The notes beneath the pieces were generated by a model. The model had not been told where the DNA came from, made no database searches, and was given only the letters and a program-made list of their open reading frames with translations. Of a DNA stretch of 50,748 nucleotides, positions 23,741-31,816 are shown in pieces; position 1 is the stretch's first letter, and every line of letters starts with the position of its first letter. The translations under genes and the position numbers were made by a program. Source of the DNA: Flavobacterium tistrianum (GTDB taxonomy: Bacteria; Bacteroidota; Bacteroidia; Flavobacteriales; Flavobacteriaceae); assembly GCF_003254545.1 (NCBI RefSeq), contig NZ_QJRH01000054.1, positions 1 through 50,748 on the forward strand, given 5' to 3'.

Positions 23741-23786
23741 ACAAGTACACTTTCATTCTATATATAAAACTCCACCCAAGAGAATT

Positions 23787-23812
23787 ACCCGTTGCGAGCA
23801 TTTGCAGCGGGT
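23787..23812 (+). terminator. rho-independent terminator of the glycosyltransferase gene
   Basis: ACCCGTTGC (23787-23795) pairs with GCAGCGGGT (23804-23812) with one G-T, followed by T residues. Confidence 0.75.
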
Positions 23813-23847
23813 TTTTTGATTTTAAAAAAAGATAACCAGTACAACCC

Positions 23848-24062
23848 ACGTTCCGCTAGGAACGTTTCGTCGGTAGAATTAAAATGTGGATTGTGGTTAC
23901 ACGTTCCATAGGAACGTTTGATCGGTAAACAAGGTAACCAGTGAAACCACGTTCAGCCAGGAATGTCTCGTTGATAAAAAAATGCATGACAATCAAACGT
24001 TCGTACGGAACGTAAAACAATGATGTCAATCTAATTCTACCGATGAAATGTTCCTACGGAAC
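23848..24062. repeat. cluster of REP-like palindromes
   Basis: Five related palindromes: ACGTTCCGCTAGGAACGT (23848-23865), ACGTTCCATAGGAACGT (23901-23917), ACGTTCAGCCAGGAATGT (23949-23966), ACGTTCGTACGGAACGT (23997-24013) and TGTTCCTACGGAACA (24048-24062). The first is followed by TTCGTCGGTAGAATT and the last is preceded by the matching inverse AATTCTACCGATGAAA, so the cluster is bounded by two copies of a longer unit in inverted orientation. Another copy is at 44611-44640. No transposase is present. Confidence 0.7.
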
Positions 24063-24091
24063 AAATAATGAAACTGAAATTGTGTTGAATT

Positions 24092-24805
24092 TTATGTGTT
24101 TTTATTTGAATCCAAAGCAGCAATAATTTGCTTTTTCATGGTCGTATTAATATAATCTAATGCCTCAGCATAAGAAATCGAATAACGTCTTTCTATATTC
24201 TGAAAATGTTCTGGAAAACTGCCTAAGATTTTATCATAATAAATATTCAGCTGTTTTTCTGAAGGCATTTCATATTTCAGACGAAGCTGAAATCTTCGCA
24301 ATAAAGCACTGTCAATTATCTCATAATGATTGGTGGCACAAATCAATAAACTGTCAGAAGGAAAATAATCAAAAAGCTGAATAATAGTGTTTACCAAACG
24401 TCTCATTTCACCTACGTCTTTATCGTCGCTGTCTCTACTTTTTCCGATTTGGTCAAATTCGTCTAAAAATAAAACCGCTCTTTCTCTAATCGCTTTATCA
24501 AAAATCGCTTTCAGATTTTTAGAAGTTTCACCAATTCTCGAATCAACAACAGTGCTGAGGTTGACAATAATAATGTTTTTGCCTAATGCATTAGCAATAG
24601 CTTTTGCTGTTGTGGTTTTACCGCAGCCAGAACTTCCGTGCAATAAAATCTTATTGTCAACTTTAAGATTGTACTTTTTTAATTCTTCGATATATTGATG
24701 CTCTTTGATAATCTGAAGCAAAGCGGCTTTATTTTCATCACTAAAAAACAAATCGTCTAAAGCAATTTTTTCAGTATCAATTACAGTAAGATCATTTAGG
24801 TTCAT
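24092..24805 (-). CDS. AAA family ATPase (SpoVK/ FtsH-like single AAA module)
   Basis: 237 residues comprising essentially one AAA domain. Walker A is HGSSGCGKTTTAK (57-64 core), Walker B VLFLDEFD (112-116), sensor 1 in CATNHYEIID (Asn159), arginine fingers in SALLRRFQLRL, and a short helical C-terminus. No protease, transmembrane or extra substrate domain is fused, and no subtilase partner gene lies beside it, although such pairs occur elsewhere. It probably remodels or unfolds a protein or complex in the cytoplasm; the target is unknown. It is divergent from the Crp/Fnr gene at 24944 and ends close to the palindrome cluster at 23848-24062. Confidence 0.85.
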   Translation of the reverse strand: MNLNDLTVIDTEKIALDDLFFSDENKAALLQIIKEHQYIEELKKYNLKVDNKILLHGSSGCGKTTTAKAIANALGKNIIIVNLSTVVDSRIGETSKNLKAIFDKAIRERAVLFLDEFDQIGKSRDSDDKDVGEMRRLVNTIIQLFDYFPSDSLLICATNHYEIIDSALLRRFQLRLKYEMPSEKQLNIYYDKILGSFPEHFQNIERRYSISYAEALDYINTTMKKQIIAALDSNKNT

Positions 24806-24943
24806 CTGCTTATTATTTGCTGCAAAATTAAGTTTTATTCTGCAATGTTTTTTTAATAGTATAGTGATGAAAAAAACAAGCCTGAAATTCAGTGCTTTAA
24901 AAAGCTTTTGTTATTTTTAAAAATGAAATTTAAAACCATAACA

Positions 24944-25516
24944 ATGAACGATCTTCGAAAGTTTTTAGAACAATTCAATAGGTTTAAGCCTTCAGATATT
25001 GATTTGATTATTGAAAATACAACAATCGAGTTTTTTAAAAAAGGCGATTTTGTAGTTGCAGAAGGACAGATTAGCGATAAATGTTATTTGGTTTTAAAAG
25101 GCTGTTTAAGACAATTCAAAGTGATTGACGGTGTCGAAAAAACTTCAGGCTTTTTTATAGAAGAAATGCCTTTAGTGATTTATTCCAGCTATTTAGACGG
25201 AAAACCTTCTGAATTTAACATCCAATGTCTTGAAGATACTATTTTGGTAAGTGGCACTCGAGAAAAAGAATTAGAAATGCAGTTAAAAAGCCCAATATTG
25301 GAGCATATAACTTCATTAATCATGGTTTTAGATTATCGAAAAGCAGAACGGTATATTGCTTTATTAAACAATTACAATCCCGAAGAACGTTATCTGAAAT
25401 TCATGAAATCGAATCCTAATTTTTTAAATCGAATACCGCTCGTTCATATTGCCAGTTACTTAAGTGTTACGCCCGAATCATTGAGCAGAATTAGAAAAAG
25501 GATAGTTCAGAAATGA
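24944..25516 (+). CDS. Crp/Fnr family transcriptional regulator
   Basis: The start ATG 24944 (MNDLRKFLEQFNRFKPSDID) gives 190 residues, usual for this Bacteroidota subgroup; ATG 24923 and TTG 24908 are in frame upstream. Residues ~1-115 form the cyclic-nucleotide-binding-like jelly roll (FFKKGDFVVAEGQISDKCYLVLKGCLRQF, FIEEMPLVIYSSYLDGKPSEFNIQCLEDT), lacking the cAMP-contact arginine-serine pair as far as can be judged. The C-terminal helix-turn-helix is in NRIPLVHIASYLSVTPESLSRIRKRI. No Fnr-type cysteine cluster is present. It is convergent with the DUF4345 gene 52 bp downstream, a pairing I recall in related genomes, so the membrane protein may be a target. Effector unknown. Confidence 0.87.
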   Translation: MNDLRKFLEQFNRFKPSDIDLIIENTTIEFFKKGDFVVAEGQISDKCYLVLKGCLRQFKVIDGVEKTSGFFIEEMPLVIYSSYLDGKPSEFNIQCLEDTILVSGTREKELEMQLKSPILEHITSLIMVLDYRKAERYIALLNNYNPEERYLKFMKSNPNFLNRIPLVHIASYLSVTPESLSRIRKRIVQK

Positions 25517-25567
25517 GTTTTGTGTAAAGCTAAAACGTAAATTAGACGTAGCTATCGCGAATCTGTT

Positions 25568-25969
25568 TTATCCGAGTTCGCTTTTATATTTAAAATAAAA
25601 TCCAGTGCAAATAATTCCGATCGCAATTTCTGAAATCGCCGCATTTAGAATTGTTGCACTCGGAATTCCATCAACAATTATGGCATATAAGCGAGAAAAT
25701 CCGTAAGCGAAATACAGTAAAATTGCCGTTTCGAGAGAAATTTTTGTAAATGAAGATTTGAATGCTCCCGCAACAATTACAATTCCAAACAAAATCAGCG
25801 TTCCGCCCGACGAACGGATTTCGCTTAACAGACTAAAATCATTTTTGTTAAGATAAATACCTGCCGAAGCTTCAAAAGTAATCGGAAAAAATAAAAGCGC
25901 AATCCCAATTGAAAAACCAATAAGTCCGACAATAAAAAGTAAAATTTTAAGGTAGATTGATGATTTCAT
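25568..25969 (-). CDS. DUF4345 family membrane protein
   Basis: With the start at ATG 25969 (MKSSIYLKILLF) the protein has 133 residues; in-frame ATGs at 25978 and 26005 are alternatives. Four predicted membrane helices: LKILLFIVGLIGFSIGIALLFFP, GGTLILFGIVIVAGAF, SLETAILLYFAYGFSRLYAIIVDG and AISEIAIGIICTGFYFKYK. The pattern of an early GxxxG-type helix, R-S-x-G-G-T in the second and YGxSR in the third matches DUF4345, an inner-membrane family without known activity. It converges on the Crp/Fnr gene. The upstream spacer 26006-26418 (413 bp) is AT-rich and I see no gene or clear element in it beyond room for promoters in both directions. Confidence 0.8.
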   Translation of the reverse strand: MKSSIYLKILLFIVGLIGFSIGIALLFFPITFEASAGIYLNKNDFSLLSEIRSSGGTLILFGIVIVAGAFKSSFTKISLETAILLYFAYGFSRLYAIIVDGIPSATILNAAISEIAIGIICTGFYFKYKSELG

Positions 25970-26418
25970 AAAATGCATTTTGAGTTTTAGGTTAATAATT
26001 CTCAAATGTAATGGCTATTAAAAAGTTAAGACCTTGACTTAAGATAAGAAAAGAAGGAGAGCATTTTTTTTATTTAAGAAATTTTGAGTTAAAAAAGAAA
26101 GTCTGAAAAAACTCAATTTTGGATTTAAAGAAATTGGCTACGTCATTTTGCGGAAATTTAATAAAAATACAATTTTAACGTAACAAGAGTTTGTCTTTCA
26201 GATTTTAAAAAATTCATTTTATTTTAATTCTGAATCTTATTTATGTTTAAAAAATTGGATGATTTCATAAACAAAATTAGAATTTCTTTAAAGTTAATCT
26301 GCTGTTAAAATTAATATTTAATGTAGACGCAAGTCTCTGATGCTAAGAACAAATTAGGATTATTAAGGGAATTTATTAAGTTTGTTGCGAATTATTCAAT
26401 CTTCATAAACAACCATCA

Positions 26419-27012
26419 TTGCCAAATTCCACCTTAAATCAGGATCAGATTTTAATCGATCGTCTTCGCGACGGCGATGAATTGGCATTGACAGAATTGT
26501 ATAATAAATTTTGGCAGGCACTTTTTATGTCTGCATACAATGTGATTAAAGATAAAGAATTGTGCGAAGATATCATTCAGGATATTTTCATGAATATCTG
26601 GCACAATCGCGAAAAAATTGAAATTCATATTTCGCTAAAAGGGTATATGTATGCCTGTGCGAGATATCAGGTTTTTAATCATCTGAGAAAAAACAAAGAC
26701 AAAGTTCATGTTGAACTTTTTGATGATTTAGAAAAACGTTTCTTATCTACAACTCCAGAAACACAGTTAATGCACGACGAACTTGTGCAACAGCTGAATT
26801 TAATAATCGAATCGCTTCCAGAAAAATGCCAAGCCGTTTATAAACTGAGTCGTGAAGAACAACTAAGTCATAAAGAAATTGCTGAACGGCTTAATATTTC
26901 TACAAAAACAGTCGAGAACCATATTACAAAAGCGCTACATACCATTCGCTCTTCGATGGGCGAAAGCATGAGTGTGGCGATGATTTTATGGCTAACAAAA
27001 AATATCTTTTAG
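26419..27012 (+). CDS. FecI-like ECF RNA polymerase sigma factor
   Basis: 197 residues with sigma region 2 (ALTELYNKFWQALFMSAYNVIKDKELCEDIIQDIFMNIWHNRE, then LKGYMYACARYQVFNHLRK) and region 4 (LPEKCQAVYKLSREEQLSHKEIAERLNISTKTVENHITKAL), plus a hydrophobic tail, as in Bacteroidota sigma-70 family expansions. No in-frame ATG precedes region 2, so the start is TTG 26419 (MPNSTLNQDQ). It stands at the head of the locus FecR - SusC - SusD, the classic cell-surface signalling arrangement: substrate binding by SusC is relayed by FecR to release this sigma, which activates the susC promoter. The target -35/-10 could not be read. Confidence 0.9.
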   Translation: MPNSTLNQDQILIDRLRDGDELALTELYNKFWQALFMSAYNVIKDKELCEDIIQDIFMNIWHNREKIEIHISLKGYMYACARYQVFNHLRKNKDKVHVELFDDLEKRFLSTTPETQLMHDELVQQLNLIIESLPEKCQAVYKLSREEQLSHKEIAERLNISTKTVENHITKALHTIRSSMGESMSVAMILWLTKNIF

Positions 27013-27168
27013 CAAAAAATAAAATGAAGTGTTTGGGTTGATGGTGTGTGGTTTTTCTTCTTTTTTAATTCTTTTTCAAAAAAAATCAAAAAAAATACAA
27101 TTTGGACTAAGGGGTATATTCCTTTTTGGTTACTTATCTCATATACTCCCGAAATTATACAATAAAAA

Positions 27169-28317
27169 ATGAAAAAAGAGGATTTCTTACTGTTACTAAA
27201 TAGATATCTTTCCGGTGATACCAATCTCGAGGAGAATAATAAATTATTGAATTATTACGAAAGTTTCCAAACCGATAAGGATTGGGACGAAAAATTAGGG
27301 TCTAAGGAAGAACTCGAGTTTAAAATGAGAACCCGTCTTCAAAACGCCATTCAATCTGAAGAAACTCCAATACTACCAATTCAGCCATTTTACACCAAAA
27401 CAGCTTTTAAACTGACTGCAATGGCGGCGTCCTTATTATTGCTGATTTCAATTTCATTGATAATAAACAAAACAAATCCGCTTAAGATTGAAACGCCGCA
27501 AGTGGCGCATAAAGAAATTTTAATCGGAAGTGATAAAGCAACTCTGACTCTTGAAGATGGTTCTGTTATTGCATTAGAAAAAGGAAAATCATACACAAAA
27601 GGAAATGCTTCTAGTAACGGAGAAAAATTGGTTTACAATTCAAACGGAAAATCTGCAGCAATTGCCAATAACCTTTTAACGATTCCGAGAGGCGGGCAGT
27701 TTTTTGTGCAGCTTGCCGACAGCACCAAAGTATGGATAAACTCAGAATCACAATTAAAATACCCAGTTGCTTTTGTTGATGGACAAACCAGACAAGTAGA
27801 ATTGGTTTATGGAGAAGCGTATTTTGAAGTATCGCCAAGCACCAAACACAAAGGTTCAAGATTTAAAGTGAAGACCCAAGAGCAGAATGTTGAAGTTATA
27901 GGGACTGAATTTAATATTAAGGCTTACAGAGACGAACCTGCAATTTATACCACTTTGGTACAAGGCGTGGTAGCGGTTAGCAATGCTGCTAAAAAACAAA
28001 TTCTGACTCCGAACCAGCAGTCTAAAATAACAGAGTACAACGGAAATATAAGTGTTTCTGAAGTAGATGTTTACAATGAAATTTCTTGGAGAAAAGGATT
28101 GTTTGTATTCAAAGGAATGCCTCTAAAAGATATTGCGAGAGTTTTGTCAAGGTGGTATGATGTTGATATTGTGTTTGCAGATCCAGCGCTTGGCAATGTT
28201 AAGTTTAACGGGGTTTTAAATAAGAATCAGAAACTAGAAGACATATTAACCACGATCAAGAATATTAATTTTATTAATGCCTATGAGAAAAAAGACAATA
28301 AGATTATAATCAAATAA
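27169..28317 (+). CDS. FecR family anti-sigma factor
   Basis: 382 residues. The N-terminal cytoplasmic part (1-85; MKKEDFLLLLNRYLSGDTNLEENNKLL) is the sigma-binding region, followed by one membrane helix (~85-103; LTAMAASLLLLISISLII). The periplasmic FecR domain has the usual RGGQFFVQLADSTKVWINSESQLKYPVAF, GEAYFEVS, EQNVEVIGTEFNIKAY and LTPNQQSKI motifs, and the final DUF4974 segment (KGMPLKDIARVLSRWYDVDIVF, FNGVLNKNQKLEDILTTIKNINFI). It lies 156 bp after the sigma gene. It should receive the signal from the STN domain of the SusC protein encoded just downstream. Confidence 0.95.
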   Translation: MKKEDFLLLLNRYLSGDTNLEENNKLLNYYESFQTDKDWDEKLGSKEELEFKMRTRLQNAIQSEETPILPIQPFYTKTAFKLTAMAASLLLLISISLIINKTNPLKIETPQVAHKEILIGSDKATLTLEDGSVIALEKGKSYTKGNASSNGEKLVYNSNGKSAAIANNLLTIPRGGQFFVQLADSTKVWINSESQLKYPVAFVDGQTRQVELVYGEAYFEVSPSTKHKGSRFKVKTQEQNVEVIGTEFNIKAYRDEPAIYTTLVQGVVAVSNAAKKQILTPNQQSKITEYNGNISVSEVDVYNEISWRKGLFVFKGMPLKDIARVLSRWYDVDIVFADPALGNVKFNGVLNKNQKLEDILTTIKNINFINAYEKKDNKIIIK

Positions 28318-28323
28318 AAAAGA

Positions 28324-28371
28324 AAAGGGATTAAAGTTTAGACCTCTCACCGTACTGCGCTTTATCCCTTT
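28324..28371 (+). terminator. intercistronic hairpin between fecR and susC
   Basis: AAAGGGATTAAAG (28324-28336) pairs with CTTTATCCCTTT (28360-28371) with one bulged base and a 23-nt loop. Only a short T-rich stretch follows, so it may be a weak terminator or a processing/attenuation site separating the regulatory genes from the more highly expressed susCD genes. Confidence 0.45.
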
Positions 28372-28430
28372 CTGTGTATCAACCAGTAAGTCAGTTTTAT
28401 TAACCAACCAACCAATTAACATGTAAATTT

Positions 28431-31400
28431 ATGAAATTTAAATTAACCAGTGCCTATTTCTATTTTAGAAAGCGGCTAATTATTAACATTATGAGAACTT
28501 TTATCTTCTTGTTTTGTACTACAATTTTTGGTTTTTCTCCCGTAAATCTATTTTCACAAAACACGAAAGTTGTAATTACAGCTGATAAAACAGTATCTGT
28601 TGACGAAGTTTTTGACATTATTAAAAAACAGACCAACTATACTTTTATTTATCAGGAAGATTTATTTAAAAAATTACCTAAAGTACATTTAAAAAAGGGA
28701 AAAATTAAAGTGAATGATTTATTGGAAGCCAGTTTTTCCAATAAGGATTTTGATTTTAGTTTTTCTGCTGGAAATACGATTGTTGTAAAAGAGAGGAAAG
28801 CTGTTGAAAAAGTTGTAGCGCTAGAATCAAAATTTATTGAAATCAAAGGAACTGTTACAAATGACAAGGGAGAACCAATTCCTGGCGTAAACATAAGAGT
28901 AAAAGGCACAGGCGTAGCAACTCAAACCGATTTTGACGGAAAGTATACTGTTACTGCTCCAGATGATGGACAAATTCTTTTCACATATATTGGACATCGC
29001 CCGCAAATTATAGAAGTTAATAACAGAAAAATAATTAATGTAAAACTTCAGGAAGAACGCAGAGAACTTGAAGGAGTGGTGGTAAATACTGGAGTTACAG
29101 TTCGTAAAAAAGAATTGATAACGGGTGCAGTAACTATTTTTAAAGGAGAAGAATTAAGACAAATTTCTACGCAAAATGCGGTGCAAGCTTTAAAATCATT
29201 AGATCCTTCTTTTATTGTTGTCAATAACAATATTGCAGGTTCAAACCCAAATATTCTGCCAACTATAGAGGTGAGAGGGCAGACAAGTTTAACAGCCAAT
29301 CAAGTTGATAGTCAGTTTAAAGATGATCCAAATCAGCCTTTGTTTATTTTGGACGGGTTTCCGACAACTTTACAGCAGGTGGTAGATTTAGATATTAACA
29401 GAATTGCCAGCATCACTTTATTAAAAGATGCGGCTTCGACTGCATTGTATGGTTCACGTTCGGCAAATGGGGTTGTAGTTATCGAAACCAATAAACCTAT
29501 TCCAGGAAAATTACAGTTTTCTTATGTGTATAATTCAGCTTACGAATTAGCCGATTTAAGTGTTTATAATTTAATGAATGCTGAGCAGAAACTGGAATTT
29601 GAAAGACTGTCAGGAGTATATACCACTTCTAATAATGCTTCTGAATATGATTTTAAAGTACAAAAAGTATATCAAAATCGTTTGGCAGCAGTGCGTAGTG
29701 GAGTTAATACCTATTGGTTGAGCGAGCCGATCCAAATGGGGATTACTTCTGGACATAGTTTGAATTTCGGTGGTGGAAGTGATGAATTTAGATTCAATAT
29801 CGCAGGAAATTATAAAAAAGTGACAGGAACTATGAAAGGGACTGAGCACAATACTTGGGGGTACAATGCTTCTTTAACTTACCGAAAAGATAAATTCAGC
29901 ATTAATAATAACTTTTTTGTTTCTGGAGGAGATAATCAAGAATCACCTTATGGTTCTTTTGAAACTTGGGCAAAAGCAAGTCCGTACTATCCAAAATATA
30001 ATGAAAATGGAATTATAACACGTTATTTGGATGGTTCTTCATTACCACTAGAAGCAAAAGATATTGTGGTAAATCAAGCTCCTAATCCGCTTTACAATGT
30101 TTTCTTGGGAAGTTATGATAAATCAAACGTCTTCAATTTTACCAATAATTTTGCTATCAATTATGATGTAAGTTCGCATATCAAAGCAACAGGAGCTTTA
30201 TCGGTAACTAGAAATAGTACGATTTCAACTGTTTTTGTATCGCCAGACGACACTAGATATATTAAGGATATTGCAACAGAAAAAGGATCTTATTTCAAAA
30301 ATGAAGCAATTACAGATAAATGGAACGCCAATCTTGGTGCTACATATTCTAATGTTTTTAATAATGTGCATTCATTCAATTACACTATTAGAGCTTCAGC
30401 GTTAGAAACCAGAAATAATGCCTATGGTACGACTCTAAGAGGGTTTCCATTAGGCGTTGGCGGTAATCCTGCATTTGCTTTTGGTTACGAGCCAAACGGA
30501 AAGCCTAAAGTATTTACCGAGTTAATTAGAAGCATTGATTTAACCAATCAGGTCAACTATGCTTACGATAGAAAATATTTATTTGATTTTACACAAACCA
30601 TTTCGGGAGCAACCAACTTTGGAACTAATAAAAAATATTCTCCATATTGGGGCGTAGGTTTTGGATGGAATATCAACAATGAATTCAAAATGAACGAAAA
30701 CATTGTCAATATCTTTAAACTTCGTGCAAATATCGGACAGACAGGAAATCAGAATTTAGTAGGTTTTGCTTCTTTTGATGTTTACTCCTATAATATTAAT
30801 ACTAACGTTTTTGGTCCTGGATTAGCTGTTTCTCAATTGGCAAATCCTAATTTGGAACCGCAAAAAACCAAAGATTTATCGGTTGGATTAGACTTAGGAA
30901 TGTTTAGAAACCGACTGACAGCAACACTGGGCGCTTACAGACGTAAAACCTCGCCACAAATTGTAGCGCTAAACATGGCTGCATCGACAGGAGTAAATTC
31001 ATATCCGCTAAATGTTGGTTATTTAACTACACAAGGATTAGAATGGAAACTGAACTACAATTTTATCTATGATCTTCAAAAGAATTTTATCTGGGGCATT
31101 GGTATAATGGGAGCTTCGGGAGATAATAAATTAGGTGGTTTTAGTAATGCTCTTTCCTCTCTAAATGACGCTGCTCAAAAAACAACAAGCCTTACTCGTT
31201 ATTACGATGGCGCAAGCAGCAACGACCTTTGGGCCGTTCCTTCGCTTGGGATTGATCCAGCAACAGGAAGAGAAATTTTCTTGAAGAAAAATGGACAAAC
31301 GACTTTTACATTAGATAAAAAAGATGAAGTTGTAATGGGAAATTCGAGAGAAATTGCCACAGGAGTTGTTTCTACAAACGTGACTTACAAAGGTTTTAGT

Positions 31401-31811
31401 TTCGGATTATTTGTGCGATACAGCTTTGGTGCAGAAAGATTTAACAATGCCCTATACAACAAAGTAGAAAATATTTCGAAGGATAATATTTTTGATAATC
31501 AAGATGCAAGAGCTTTTACAGATCGCTGGACAACACCAGGACAAATAGCGCAGTTTAAAGCTATTGGCTTAACAAATGCTACACCAATATCTTCTCGCTT
31601 TATTCAAAAAGATGATTATATCTCAGGAGAATCTATTCGTCTAGGATATCGAGTAACTGATAGAGCTTGGTTAAAAAGAGCAGGATTAACAGGATTAGGA
31701 TTGAATGCTATCGCAAACGAATTTTTCTTAGTGTCTTCTATGAAGGCAGAACGCGGTATTGAATATCCTTTTTCAAGAATCTATTCACTGAATTTAAACC
31801 TATCATTTTAA
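28431..31811 (+). CDS. SusC/RagA family TonB-dependent receptor with STN signalling domain
   Basis: 1126 residues. A long N-terminal signal (MKFKLTSAYFYFRKRL, hydrophobic core MRTFIFLFCTTIFGFSP) precedes the secretin/TonB N-terminus (STN) domain (~45-115; VSVDEVFDIIKKQTNYTFIYQ). A carboxypeptidase-regulatory-like domain follows (~135-205; IKGTVTNDKGEPIPGVNIRVKG, DFDGKYTV), then the plug (VVNTGVTVRKKELITGAV, PLFILDGFPT, ITLLKDAASTALYGSRSANGVV) and the 22-strand barrel ending RIYSLNLNLSF. It is the outer-membrane pore of a SusCD pair, and the STN domain couples it to FecR. The gene follows a start-stop mini frame ATGTAA just 4 nt upstream. Substrate not readable; the neighbouring proteases suggest peptides as in RagAB. 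Confidence 0.95.
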   Translation: MKFKLTSAYFYFRKRLIINIMRTFIFLFCTTIFGFSPVNLFSQNTKVVITADKTVSVDEVFDIIKKQTNYTFIYQEDLFKKLPKVHLKKGKIKVNDLLEASFSNKDFDFSFSAGNTIVVKERKAVEKVVALESKFIEIKGTVTNDKGEPIPGVNIRVKGTGVATQTDFDGKYTVTAPDDGQILFTYIGHRPQIIEVNNRKIINVKLQEERRELEGVVVNTGVTVRKKELITGAVTIFKGEELRQISTQNAVQALKSLDPSFIVVNNNIAGSNPNILPTIEVRGQTSLTANQVDSQFKDDPNQPLFILDGFPTTLQQVVDLDINRIASITLLKDAASTALYGSRSANGVVVIETNKPIPGKLQFSYVYNSAYELADLSVYNLMNAEQKLEFERLSGVYTTSNNASEYDFKVQKVYQNRLAAVRSGVNTYWLSEPIQMGITSGHSLNFGGGSDEFRFNIAGNYKKVTGTMKGTEHNTWGYNASLTYRKDKFSINNNFFVSGGDNQESPYGSFETWAKASPYYPKYNENGIITRYLDGSSLPLEAKDIVVNQAPNPLYNVFLGSYDKSNVFNFTNNFAINYDVSSHIKATGALSVTRNSTISTVFVSPDDTRYIKDIATEKGSYFKNEAITDKWNANLGATYSNVFNNVHSFNYTIRASALETRNNAYGTTLRGFPLGVGGNPAFAFGYEPNGKPKVFTELIRSIDLTNQVNYAYDRKYLFDFTQTISGATNFGTNKKYSPYWGVGFGWNINNEFKMNENIVNIFKLRANIGQTGNQNLVGFASFDVYSYNINTNVFGPGLAVSQLANPNLEPQKTKDLSVGLDLGMFRNRLTATLGAYRRKTSPQIVALNMAASTGVNSYPLNVGYLTTQGLEWKLNYNFIYDLQKNFIWGIGIMGASGDNKLGGFSNALSSLNDAAQKTTSLTRYYDGASSNDLWAVPSLGIDPATGREIFLKKNGQTTFTLDKKDEVVMGNSREIATGVVSTNVTYKGFSFGLFVRYSFGAERFNNALYNKVENISKDNIFDNQDARAFTDRWTTPGQIAQFKAIGLTNATPISSRFIQKDDYISGESIRLGYRVTDRAWLKRAGLTGLGLNAIANEFFLVSSMKAERGIEYPFSRIYSLNLNLSF

Positions 31812-31816
31812 TTAGT

